A DNA stretch of 30,817 nt from Glaciecola sp. UBA2563. GTDB taxonomy: Bacteria; Pseudomonadota; Gammaproteobacteria; Enterobacterales; Alteromonadaceae. Shown in pieces: positions 7,379 through 15,289 of this stretch; position 1 is the first letter of the stretch; every line of letters starts with the position of its first letter. The stretch lies in assembly GCA_002340325.1 (NCBI GenBank), contig DDLV01000080.1, positions 1 to 30,817 of the forward strand, in the 5' to 3' direction. A program made the position numbers and the translations under genes. The notes beneath the pieces are model-generated. The model made no database searches, was not told the DNA's origin, and saw nothing but the letters and a program-made list of their open reading frames with translations.

Positions 7379-8572
7379 ATGACAAAAGCATTTACTGATT
7401 ATTTGGCTGACCAGATAACGCAGACCAAAGCTAATGGCCTCTATAAAAATGAGCGCGTGATACTTTCTCAACAATATTCTGATGTGACTATCGCAGGTGG
7501 TCGGGAAGTCGTCAATTTCTGCGCAAACAACTATTTGGGTTTAGCTAATCATCCTGACTTAATAGATGCCGCTAAAAGTGGTTTAGACAGCCATGGGTTT
7601 GGTGTTGCTTCTGTGCGCTTTATATGTGGCACACAAGACATTCACAAAACGCTCGAAGCAAAGATTAGCGAGTTTCTCGGCATGGAAGATACTATTTTGT
7701 ATCCATCGTGTTTTGATGCCAATGGAGGACTTTTTGAAACTGTACTGGGGCCTGAAGATGCAGTTATTTCTGATGCACTCAATCACGCGAGTATAATTGA
7801 TGGTGTTCGACTGTCCAAAACCAAGCGCTATCGTTACAACAGCAATGACATGGTATCTCTGGAGGAGCAGTTGCAAAAAGCGCAGAGCGATAATAGTCGC
7901 TTTAAGCTGATAGCGACTGATGGTGTGTTCTCAATGGATGGTGTCATTGCAAATCTAAAAGGGGTTTGCGATCTCGCAGAAAAATATGACGCCATGGTAA
8001 TGGTCGATGACTGTCATGCCTCTGGCTTTATTGGCGAGAACGGCAGGGGGACCCACGAGTACTGTGACGTGATGGGAAGAGTCGATATTATTACTGGAAC
8101 GTTAGGCAAGGCACTTGGTGGCGCATCTGGCGGTTTTACCTCGGGCAAAAAAGAAGTCATCGAATGGTTGCGACAGCGCTCACGCCCTTATCTATTCTCC
8201 AATTCCGTCGCACCTCCTATTGTGGCAGCGTCAATAAAGGTCTTTGATATGATGTCAAATGGTGGTGATTTACGTTCTGTACTCACGCGCAATGCCAAGC
8301 ACTTCAGGTCGCGCATGGAAAAAGCAGGATTTACCCTTTCTGGTCAAGACCACCCGATTATTCCAGTAATGCTTGGTGACGCCGCCCTAGCAAGTAAAAT
8401 GGCTGACAAATTACTTGAAAAAGGCATTTACGTGATTGGGTTTTCTTTCCCAGTTGTCCCTCAGGGCAAAGCGCGTATTCGTACCCAGATGTCTGCGGCC
8501 CACTCTGTCGAACAAATTGATAATGCCGTCGATGCGTTTATCGAAGTCGGTAAAGAATTGGGGGTAATTTGA
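7379..8572 (+). CDS. kbl: Glycine C-acetyltransferase (2-amino-3-ketobutyrate CoA ligase)
   Basis: Cytoplasmic PLP enzyme that cleaves 2-amino-3-ketobutyrate with CoA into glycine and acetyl-CoA, the second step of threonine breakdown after Tdh. The sequence follows E. coli Kbl almost throughout: 'NFCANNYLGLANHP', 'GTQDIHKTLE', 'SDALNHASIIDGVRL', 'ATDGVFSMDGVIANL', and the PLP lysine in GTLGKALGG (Lys244). From ATG 7379 the protein is 397 residues, within one of E. coli Kbl. The open frame extends to TTG 7247 and has another ATG at 7367, but those add residues absent from the family. Oddity: the conserved 'DDSHA' of the E. coli enzyme reads DDCHA here (Cys212). The stop overlaps the tdh start (TGATG), so the two are co-translated. 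Confidence 0.95.
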   Translation: MTKAFTDYLADQITQTKANGLYKNERVILSQQYSDVTIAGGREVVNFCANNYLGLANHPDLIDAAKSGLDSHGFGVASVRFICGTQDIHKTLEAKISEFLGMEDTILYPSCFDANGGLFETVLGPEDAVISDALNHASIIDGVRLSKTKRYRYNSNDMVSLEEQLQKAQSDNSRFKLIATDGVFSMDGVIANLKGVCDLAEKYDAMVMVDDCHASGFIGENGRGTHEYCDVMGRVDIITGTLGKALGGASGGFTSGKKEVIEWLRQRSRPYLFSNSVAPPIVAASIKVFDMMSNGGDLRSVLTRNAKHFRSRMEKAGFTLSGQDHPIIPVMLGDAALASKMADKLLEKGIYVIGFSFPVVPQGKARIRTQMSAAHSVEQIDNAVDAFIEVGKELGVI

Positions 8573-9594
8573 TGAAATCTCTGGCTAAACAAAAAAGAGA
8601 GCCGGGGATTTGGATGGTAGAAAATCCAACACCAGCCGTTGGTCCCAATGACCTTCTTATAAAAATTCGTAAAACCGCAATATGCGGAACCGATATGCAT
8701 ATTTATCACTGGGACGACTGGTCCAAATCCACCATTCCTGTCCCAATGATTGTCGGACATGAGTACGTGGGTGAAGTGGTTGAAATAGGTAGCGAGGTCA
8801 AAGGCTTTTCAATCGGTGACCGTGTTTCGGGGGAAGGACATATTACATGTGGCTACTGTCGCAATTGCCGCGCAGGTAGACGACACCTTTGCAGAAACAC
8901 AAAAGGCGTGGGAGTAGACAGACAGGGCGCGTTTGCCGAATACCTAGCGATACCCGCATTTAACGCGTTTAAGATCCCCGACAATATCAGCGATGATATG
9001 GCGGCTATTTTTGACCCATTTGGCAATGCTGTTCACACCGCGCTGTCATTTGATTTGGTTGGGGAGGATGTGTTAATCACTGGCGCGGGACCAATAGGAA
9101 TAATGGCAGTGGCCGTTGCGCGTCACTGCGGTGCAAGGCATATTGTGATTACCGATATTAACGAATACCGATTGGCATTAGCAGATAAAATGGGCGCGAC
9201 GAGTGTGGTCAACGTATCAAAAGAATCATTACAAGATGTCATGTCCGAATTAAAGATGACAGAAGGATTTGATATCGGGCTAGAAATGTCAGGGGTTCCT
9301 ACCGCATTCAGTAGCATGTTAGACAACATGAATCACGGTGGAAAGATTGCAATGCTAGGGATCCCGCCAAATGATGTTTCCATTGATTGGACCAACGTTA
9401 TCTTTAAGGGACTCACGATTAAGGGCGTTTATGGTCGTGAGATGTTTGAAACCTGGTATAAGATGGTATCACTTCTGCAAAGTGGACTGAACTTAGATGC
9501 GATCATTACGCACCAGTTCAACGTACAAGATTATCTGCAAGGCTTTGAGACTATGGGGTCAGGGCAATCAGGTAAAGTCTTGCTAAACTGGTAA
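8572..9594 (+). CDS. tdh: L-threonine 3-dehydrogenase
   Basis: 340-residue zinc- and NAD-dependent medium-chain dehydrogenase that oxidises L-threonine to 2-amino-3-ketobutyrate, the substrate of Kbl encoded just upstream. Catalytic zinc site: Cys38 in 'KTAICGTD' and the GHEYVGEV segment (His-Glu). Structural zinc loop: 'CGYCRNCRAGRRHLC' with four cysteines. Rossmann motif GAGPIG; 'FDPFGNAVHTALSFDLVGED' and 'EMSGVP' are also typical of Tdh. Length matches E. coli (341). The ATG at 8572 overlaps the kbl stop by one base; a TTG at 8569 is a less likely start. No regulatory site specific to tdh is seen, so it depends on the kbl promoter. Confidence 0.96.
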   Translation: MKSLAKQKREPGIWMVENPTPAVGPNDLLIKIRKTAICGTDMHIYHWDDWSKSTIPVPMIVGHEYVGEVVEIGSEVKGFSIGDRVSGEGHITCGYCRNCRAGRRHLCRNTKGVGVDRQGAFAEYLAIPAFNAFKIPDNISDDMAAIFDPFGNAVHTALSFDLVGEDVLITGAGPIGIMAVAVARHCGARHIVITDINEYRLALADKMGATSVVNVSKESLQDVMSELKMTEGFDIGLEMSGVPTAFSSMLDNMNHGGKIAMLGIPPNDVSIDWTNVIFKGLTIKGVYGREMFETWYKMVSLLQSGLNLDAIITHQFNVQDYLQGFETMGSGQSGKVLLNW

Positions 9595-9659
9595 GATTAA
9601 CAACATGCAGTATTTAAGCGGGATGCGGTTTCATCGAAAACCCTTAACAGGAAAAGACA

Positions 9660-9983
9660 ATGCAAGAGTTTCAGCACATATCGATTCAAGATACTAAGGA
9701 ACGGTTGGAAAAAGGCGAGATTAAGGTTGTAGACATCAGGGATGACCAATCATATGAAACCGGCCGAATTCCTGGCGCTTTCCATTTAACAAATGGTTCT
9801 CTTGTTAATTTTATGCAAGAAAATGACTTTGAGGTTCCGGTTGTTGTCTGTTGTTACCACGGAATAAGTAGCCAACAAGCAGCCCAATACCTTATCCATC
9901 AAGGATTTGATGAAGTGTATAGTATGGATGGGGGGTTTGAAGCTTGGCGAAACAACTATCCGTTTGAACAAGGTGGCGAATAG
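9660..9983 (+). CDS. glpE: Thiosulfate sulfurtransferase GlpE (single rhodanese domain)
   Basis: A 107-residue single-domain rhodanese closely matching E. coli GlpE (108 residues). It moves sulfur from thiosulfate to cyanide or to thiol acceptors such as thioredoxin. The active-site loop is CCYHGIS, with the catalytic cysteine at Cys65 as in E. coli; an extra Cys64 precedes it. 'VVDIRDDQSYETGRIPGAFHL' and 'SMDGGFEAWR' are the flanking rhodanese signatures. A ribosome-binding site (AGGAAAAG) lies about 5-10 bases before the ATG. The gene sits 66 bp after tdh, and its stop directly abuts the glpG start codon, the conserved glpE-glpG pairing. Cytoplasmic. Confidence 0.94.
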   Translation: MQEFQHISIQDTKERLEKGEIKVVDIRDDQSYETGRIPGAFHLTNGSLVNFMQENDFEVPVVVCCYHGISSQQAAQYLIHQGFDEVYSMDGGFEAWRNNYPFEQGGE

Positions 9984-10853
9984 TTGAGTGATTTTGAAAA
10001 TCGCACGGTTGTGGGATTTCAGCAGCAAGGTATTGCAAAAACATTTTGCAATATCCTTAAAAATGAAAGCATTAGCGCCGAAGTAAAATCCCAGAGTTTA
10101 GAAAATGGCGCTCAGTATATCGTATTGGTAAATAATACCGAAGATATCCATAGGGCACAGTTACTTGCTCGCGAATTCATTGAAGATCCGCAAAAAGAAA
10201 AATTTCAAAAGGCCGCATGGGAAACGGGGCAAACATACGACAGTATAAAAATGCCTTCTATGGCTTTTGATCCCAAAAGTTTGCTAGTCGTTCCTTTCAC
10301 CACATTTATATTAATCGCTTGTATCGGTATCTTTCTCGCGTTTTTTGCAGGCTACGCCGAACCCATATTTAATGCATTGAGTATCCAACAACTGTCCCAA
10401 CTTTCGTCCAACAATCAATGGTGGCGGCTTTTTGGCCCTAATTTCCTGCATTTTGGCATTGCCCATATCGCCTTTAATTTACTCTGGTGGTGGATTCTTG
10501 GAGCTAAACTCGAACGGACATTTGGTTCTTTCTGGCTAATTGTTTTATTTGTTGTATCCAGTCTCTTCGCGAATTTGACGCAACTTTTTGCAACTGGGCC
10601 TAATTTTGGAGGCATGTCCGGCGTTGTTTATGCACTGTTTGGCTTTGTTTGGTGGATTGGGTACTTGCGTCCAGGGTGGGGAGTATCAATTCCAAATGGA
10701 TATATTGTCTTTTTGCTCGGCTGGCTTGCGCTAGGGTTCTTTAATGTTCTACCCGTTAACATGGCAAACCAGGCGCACTTATTTGGTCTAATATCAGGCT
10801 GTCTTCTCGCCTTACTATTGCACTTATATGTCAATTCAAAAGAGAGCAGCTAA
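9984..10853 (+). CDS. glpG: Rhomboid intramembrane serine protease GlpG
   Basis: 289 residues, an inner-membrane protease that cuts transmembrane substrates. It has the cytoplasmic N-terminal domain of GlpG (about residues 1-95) followed by six membrane helices. Catalytic elements: HFGIAHIAFNLLWWW with Asn165, GMSGVVYALFG with nucleophile Ser212, and MANQAHLFGL with His265. The 53-residue Ser-to-His distance equals that of E. coli GlpG (Ser201/His254). The start is TTG at 9984, directly after the glpE TAG with no intervening base. No ATG near the family's N-terminus is available, so TTG appears real and translation is probably coupled to glpE. Followed closely by palindromic element E3. Confidence 0.94.
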   Translation: MSDFENRTVVGFQQQGIAKTFCNILKNESISAEVKSQSLENGAQYIVLVNNTEDIHRAQLLAREFIEDPQKEKFQKAAWETGQTYDSIKMPSMAFDPKSLLVVPFTTFILIACIGIFLAFFAGYAEPIFNALSIQQLSQLSSNNQWWRLFGPNFLHFGIAHIAFNLLWWWILGAKLERTFGSFWLIVLFVVSSLFANLTQLFATGPNFGGMSGVVYALFGFVWWIGYLRPGWGVSIPNGYIVFLLGWLALGFFNVLPVNMANQAHLFGLISGCLLALLLHLYVNSKESS

Positions 10854-10887
10854 ATCGGATTGGGGTATTGCTAATTTAAGCTGATAC

Positions 10888-11038
10888 GTTTGCTTTAGCG
10901 AAGTAGCGTTAAAGCGGAGGCATGATTACATGTAAAAGCGTGTGAGCGCATGGAGTCGCGAACCCGAGCGGACATGGATGTCAAGAGCGCCTTTTGCATG
11001 TAAACATGACCGCAGCTAGCTGCATCGCTAAAGCAAAC
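10888..11038. repeat. Intergenic palindromic element E3 (imperfect, ~151 bp)
   Basis: The outer arms GTTTGCTTTAGCG (10888-10900) and its exact complement (11026-11038) enclose further paired blocks: TTACATGTAAAAG on the left and CTTTTGCATGTAA on the right. Arms of roughly 60 bases are imperfectly paired around a short GC-rich core. Read on the minus strand the core contains GACATCCATGTC, a small hairpin centred on CC. It lies between convergent glpG and the FliL-like gene and could act as a two-way transcription barrier. Confidence 0.75.
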
Positions 11039-11095
11039 ATGCCTTCGCTTAGTCGCTTCTTCGCAAGTGCAAACAGGAAATGACTTCTGCGCACA

Positions 11096-11551
11096 CTACC
11101 CGCCTTGCCTGAGATAGCGAGTGAATATCACGTCGCGGACCGTTTCCTCACCAGTTTCTCTGATCATGACTTCTTTAAAACGGCGTAATATTTCCCGTCT
11201 TATTTCCTCACGGCCACTCATGGAACGAACTCTCGTTTCTGACTGGGCACCAACAACTTCGATAACTATCGCGCGCAACAGAGGCATATGATGCTCTACG
11301 GTCATTATATTTCCAGCGTCTTCAAGCATTAACTCCACCGTAATACGAACAAACCCTAATCGAGTTGAGTTGTTACTAACGTAATTCGTCACTATATCTG
11401 GCTCGAGTGCAACATATGCATAGTTGGGCGCAGTGGACTCGCCTTCTTGAGCGTTTGCTACGGAATTAACCGATACCGCTGCGAATAGCACAAATATGTA
11501 TAGAAAACACGATTGGCGTACATAAGATAATATGTTTCGAGATTGCTTCAT
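11096..11551 (-). CDS. FliL-like exported protein (flagellar basal-body FliL family, orphan)
   Basis: 151 residues. An N-terminal hydrophobic segment ending 'VNSVANAQ' is a likely cleavable signal or membrane anchor (about residues 15-35). The rest fits the FliL fold: 'YAYVALEPDIVTNYV', 'LGFVRITVELMLED', 'VEHHMPLLRAIVIEVVGAQ', 'VRSMSGREEIRREILRRFKEVM', and a terminal 'VRDVIFTRYLRQGG', which resembles FliL's 'V.FT.F..Q'. FliL proteins assist stator function in flagellar motors. No flagellar gene is nearby; the neighbour is ubiA, transcribed divergently. A FliL-like protein beside ubi genes is, from memory, known in related bacteria, and its role there is unclear. Family call is good; function is not established. 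Confidence 0.82.
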   Translation of the reverse strand: MKQSRNILSYVRQSCFLYIFVLFAAVSVNSVANAQEGESTAPNYAYVALEPDIVTNYVSNNSTRLGFVRITVELMLEDAGNIMTVEHHMPLLRAIVIEVVGAQSETRVRSMSGREEIRREILRRFKEVMIRETGEETVRDVIFTRYLRQGG

Positions 11552-11785
11552 TATTTCATAACCCGATATAAATGGTTTATCACTGTCTAGTAGCGCTGTT
11601 ACGCAGTGCGCAAAGCGTTTATGAAACAGTTGTTGCTGTGATAAACTTTTTCTAATATGAGATGTATCGGTTAATCAGTTAATAACTAGAGCAACGAATG
11701 ATTATCTACTCACTCTTTTGAGCAGTGTGTTGCGCGGGTAACTATCAAAAAGTACTAACGATGGAGCGAGAGATATACAAGGTTC

Positions 11786-12676
11786 ATGTTTGAATTAAAA
11801 AGTCAGAATGCTAACGCCTATTGGCGGTTAATGCGCGCTAATAAACCAATCGGTGTATATCTATTGTTGTGGCCAACGCTTTGGGCGCTGTTAATTGCGT
11901 CTTATCAAGCCACCAGTCACGGGATCCCATCACTGCATATTGCAATTGTTTTTATACTCGGCGTTTTCCTTATGCGAAGCGCAGGTTGTGTCATTAACGA
12001 TTTCGCAGATAGACATTTCGATGGCAAAGTAAAAAGAACCAAAGATAGGCCATTAGCTACAGGCGAGGTATCTGAGCAAGAGGCAATACAGCTATTTATT
12101 TTGCTTATTGGGCTCAGTTTTATTCTCGTGCTTACACTAAATTGGCAAACAATATTTCTGTCAGTGTTTGCGTTGATACTCGCCAGTATTTATCCGTTTA
12201 TGAAACGCTACACACACTTTCCACAAGTTGTGTTGGGAGCGGCATTTAGTTGGTCAATTCCAATGGCAGCAATGGCAGTTATTACGGATTTACCCGGTTG
12301 GGTTTGGTGGTTATATGCTGGTAATCTTGTGTGGACAGTCGCCTACGACACGCAGTATGCGATGGTGGACAGAGAAGATGATTTGAAAGTTGGAATTAAA
12401 TCTATTGCGATTTTCTTTGGCAAATATGACCTTGCCGCTATTGCTTTGCTGCAACTTACATTTGTAGGAATTTTGGTGTTCGTTTTTAATGATCTTGAAA
12501 TACCATGGCCTGCCACAGTGGGATTACTCTTGGCTCTTGGGCTTTTTATCAGGCAATGGGCGTTGACCAGGAGGCGCAATGAAAAAGCCTGTTTTGAAGC
12601 CTTTTTAAATAACCATATTGCTGGCATGCTGATAACGATTGGCCTTTTGGTTGCAACGTCGTTTAACATTAAATAG
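11786..12676 (+). CDS. ubiA: 4-hydroxybenzoate octaprenyltransferase
   Basis: 296-residue integral inner-membrane prenyltransferase. It joins the polyprenyl side chain to 4-hydroxybenzoate, the second step of ubiquinone synthesis. The first Mg-diphosphate motif is GCVINDFADRHFD (Asn71, Asp72, Asp75, Asp79) and the second is DREDD (Asp195-Asp199) followed by LKVGIKS. 'RANKPIGVYLLLWPTLWAL' is the usual UbiA start. Length matches E. coli UbiA (290). About nine helices are expected. ubiC (chorismate lyase), which precedes ubiA in many gammaproteobacteria, is not in the 234 bp upstream; an unrelated FliL-like gene lies there on the other strand. The ribosome-binding site is not strong. Confidence 0.95.
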   Translation: MFELKSQNANAYWRLMRANKPIGVYLLLWPTLWALLIASYQATSHGIPSLHIAIVFILGVFLMRSAGCVINDFADRHFDGKVKRTKDRPLATGEVSEQEAIQLFILLIGLSFILVLTLNWQTIFLSVFALILASIYPFMKRYTHFPQVVLGAAFSWSIPMAAMAVITDLPGWVWWLYAGNLVWTVAYDTQYAMVDREDDLKVGIKSIAIFFGKYDLAAIALLQLTFVGILVFVFNDLEIPWPATVGLLLALGLFIRQWALTRRRNEKACFEAFLNNHIAGMLITIGLLVATSFNIK

Positions 12677-13009
12677 TTGGTCGACAACGTATAAAAAACT
12701 CCAAATAAACCCTAATAATGTCGGTTTGGTAAAAAAGATGGGAGTTTGCCCTAGCGGGCTTTGAGTGATGATTCGCAAGTTTTTTCTTCAAAAACAAATT
12801 GCATGACAACTTATTATTGATTGCAATCTTACAAATTTAATAGCATCATACTAAAAGGTGATGAGAAGGTGCTTGGCAACTTATATAACTAAAACTTAAG
12901 GAGGATGAGTAAAGTCGCTGGATAATCACTGTTGGCAGCATTTTTAGAGAAGGACCAATAACAATAAATAATGGAATTGGCTTTGATGTCCTAATACCAA
13001 GGAGAAGTT
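12677..13009. other. Intergenic stretch between ubiA and the DUF898 gene
   Basis: No gene is visible. It holds a weak GCCC-TAGC-GGGC hairpin near 12750 that is too short and lacks a T-tract, so it is not called a terminator. The last ~15 bases contain the AAGGAG ribosome-binding site of the next gene. Otherwise AT-rich and featureless to the eye. Confidence 0.5.
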
Positions 13010-14203
13010 ATGAAAAGGATGGACTACACCCCGCAAGAGGCGGCGCACTCACTTTTACAGTTACAAGAAGCGCTATCTAACGTCGATAAAGACGCATACC
13101 CAGAAAGAGCAAACGAGATTCAAGCCGAAATTGACCTTTTGGAGAGGCAGATTGCTGAGGCTTCAGTGCCTAAAATCGAGAAGACCGCGAAAGTCATCTT
13201 TCACGGTAATGGGAAGGAATATTTTCGAATTTGGATTGTGAACCTTCTATTAACCATTCTCACGTTGGGTATTTACTCGGCATGGGCAACCGTAAGGAAT
13301 AACCGATATTTTTATTCCAACACAGAAATAGACGGTCACCGTTTCAGCTACCTAGCAGAGCCAATGCAAATTTTAACAGGCCGTATCATTGGCGTTTTAT
13401 TATTCGCAGCGTACTTTCTGGCGTCGTCTTTCTCACCAATAGCTGGTCTCGTTGTGATGCTGGTATTGTTTGCGCTTGTGCCAGTGCTTGTATGCTTAAG
13501 CGCCAGTTTCAAAATGCGTATGACTGCATACCGAAACATCCGTTTCAACTTCAACAAAAACTACGGACGAGCATACGTTGTATTTGTCGGTTACGCGTTA
13601 ATTGGTATTGTGAGTCTCGGCTTACTCTATCCGTGGATGCTCAAGAAAATAGATGAGTTCATTCATAGTCATGTGACCTATGGTGATAGACATCTTGTGC
13701 CTAAACTCGATACACGAGAATATTATGCAGCAGGTATATTGGCATTCTTGTCCGCGCTAGGCATCGGATTTTTGGGTGGAGTATTGATGGCGGCATCAGG
13801 CGAACTTGCCATGGCAGAACCTGAGCAGTTGGGGCTAGCCACTATTATCGGTACTTTTCTTATCTACGCGCTCGTCTTTGTAGTTTCTGCCAGTATTTAC
13901 CAAGCGAGGATCCGCAATCACATCTATAACAACTCTGAATTAAGTGGAGTAGCGACTTTCAAATCTAATGTCAGTATTGGTGGATTAATCATGCTCCGGC
14001 TTACCAATCTAATAATGCTAATCGTCAGTCTTGGTTTCTTAATGCCGTGGATTAAAGTACGTACGACACAGTTTTTTGTAGACGCTACCGAAATTAATAT
14101 CCAAGAGGGCGCAGAATCTGTACTTGCCGACCAGACACAAACAGGCAATGCAATTGGAGAAGAAGTTGCAGGTGTGTTTGATGTCGATATTGCTATCGGC
14201 TAA
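13010..14203 (+). CDS. yjgN: DUF898 (YjgN-family) inner-membrane protein
   Basis: 397 residues, close in length to E. coli YjgN (398). Residues ~1-60 are a charged, probably coiled-coil segment (heptad-like Leu/Ala/Glu). Next comes the DUF898 signature 'IFHGNGKEYFRIWIVNLLLTILTLGIYSAWATVRNNRYFYSN', shown here only by its start 'FHGNGKEYF' and 'LGIYSAWA'. Several further membrane segments follow, and a second 'SLGLLYPW' and third 'SLGFLMPWIKVR' repeat the G-x-x-x-P-W pattern, so the protein looks internally repetitive. A strong ribosome-binding site AAGGAG is 5-6 bases before the ATG. The next gene (M48 peptidase) starts 5 bp after the stop, so the pair is an operon. Molecular function unknown; possibly a partner or substrate carrier for the peptidase. 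Confidence 0.83.
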   Translation: MKRMDYTPQEAAHSLLQLQEALSNVDKDAYPERANEIQAEIDLLERQIAEASVPKIEKTAKVIFHGNGKEYFRIWIVNLLLTILTLGIYSAWATVRNNRYFYSNTEIDGHRFSYLAEPMQILTGRIIGVLLFAAYFLASSFSPIAGLVVMLVLFALVPVLVCLSASFKMRMTAYRNIRFNFNKNYGRAYVVFVGYALIGIVSLGLLYPWMLKKIDEFIHSHVTYGDRHLVPKLDTREYYAAGILAFLSALGIGFLGGVLMAASGELAMAEPEQLGLATIIGTFLIYALVFVVSASIYQARIRNHIYNNSELSGVATFKSNVSIGGLIMLRLTNLIMLIVSLGFLMPWIKVRTTQFFVDATEINIQEGAESVLADQTQTGNAIGEEVAGVFDVDIAIG

Positions 14204-14208
14204 TTCAA

Positions 14209-15228
14209 ATGCAAATTACTGGAAAACTTTACTCGCAAGGAAGCTCAGCTTGTGAAGATGTCATTGTCAATTTAGGTGAATACCCAGCGTTCAGCATCAA
14301 TACTCAGGACGCTGGGGAACCACAGAAATTGACAATTGATAACGCTACTGTAAGTCCAAAGTTAGGTTCAGTACCACGAGAAATTGCTATCGATAATATC
14401 GGTTTACTGGTTATCGATAGTGAGCCTTCTGTGGATGCATGGCTAGACAGGCGAGACACAGTTAAGATCCACAAGTATGAGAAGAATAACAAACTTGTAT
14501 TTTTGAGTATATTGGCAGTGCCGTTAATGCTCTATGGATTATTCAAGTTTTTGTTACCTGCTACAGCCGTTGCGTTTGCCGCTTGGGTGCCCGACGGCGC
14601 AGTGCGCATAGCATCAAACCATACTTTGATCGCACTCGAGAAAACAGTGCTTGAGCCAACCACGCTATCAAACGATTATCAACATGAAGTAACGCAGTAT
14701 TGGCATGATTTGATTGACCAACTCGATACTGAAAATGAGCACTTTAATATCTTGTTCTACAAGTCTAACACTTTCGGTCCTAATGCATTTGCATTACCAG
14801 ATGGCACAATTGTATTTACGCAGGAACTTGTTGAGTTATTTGAGCGTGATCGCGGTTTGCTCACTGCTGTGTTGTTGCATGAAATCGGTCATGTCGAATA
14901 TAACCATTCGATGCGCCTGATTGCCGAAACGCTTATCACTTCGCTCGCGTTATCTTATTTCTTTGGTGATGTGTCGGGATTGTTTGAATTGTTTGGTGGT
15001 GCGTCAACTACCATCATTCAAAATCAATACACACAAGAATTGGAATGGGAGGCTGACAACTACGCGTTAGCACAAATGCGTAATGTCGGGTTGGAGCCGC
15101 AAACATTTGCGGATGTCATGGTAAAACTCGCTGAAGAGTATGGCGAGGGAGGAAGTACACTGGAAGCTTTGCTCTCGACGCACCCGTCTCTTAAAGCGCG
15201 CATCGAGAACGCGCAGCAAGCTGAGTAA
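14209..15228 (+). CDS. M48 family zinc metallopeptidase, membrane anchored
   Basis: 339 residues. Residues 1-~85 are a beta-rich N-terminal domain ('LYSQGSSACEDVIVNLGEYPAF') seen in bacterial M48 peptidases paired with YjgN-like proteins. A transmembrane segment follows (about 100-125, 'LVFLSILAVPLMLYGLFKFLL'). The peptidase core contains 'FGPNAFALPDGTIVFTQELVEL', the zinc motif HEIGH (His224, Glu225, His228) and the third ligand in EWEADNYAL (Glu281). 'STHPSLKARI' near the C-terminus is typical of BepA/Oma1-type M48 enzymes. One membrane anchor with the catalytic domain probably on the periplasmic side suggests protein quality control at the envelope. It lies 5 bp after the DUF898 gene. Specific substrates unknown. 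Confidence 0.88.
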   Translation: MQITGKLYSQGSSACEDVIVNLGEYPAFSINTQDAGEPQKLTIDNATVSPKLGSVPREIAIDNIGLLVIDSEPSVDAWLDRRDTVKIHKYEKNNKLVFLSILAVPLMLYGLFKFLLPATAVAFAAWVPDGAVRIASNHTLIALEKTVLEPTTLSNDYQHEVTQYWHDLIDQLDTENEHFNILFYKSNTFGPNAFALPDGTIVFTQELVELFERDRGLLTAVLLHEIGHVEYNHSMRLIAETLITSLALSYFFGDVSGLFELFGGASTTIIQNQYTQELEWEADNYALAQMRNVGLEPQTFADVMVKLAEEYGEGGSTLEALLSTHPSLKARIENAQQAE

Positions 15229-15289
15229 CTCCTAATATCCAGAACTATTGCAAATTGCGAACGAAAACTGGGTTGATGAGATGCTATGG

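Noticed and set aside
12740..12765. GCCC-TAGC-GGGC hairpin as a terminator for ubiA
   Set aside because: The stem is only 4 bp and is followed by TTTGAG, not a T-tract.
12897..12925. Short frame ATG AGT AAA GTC GCT GGA TAA behind AAGGAGG, possibly a leader peptide
   Set aside because: The ribosome-binding sequence touches the ATG with no spacer, the peptide has six residues, and no attenuator structure follows it.
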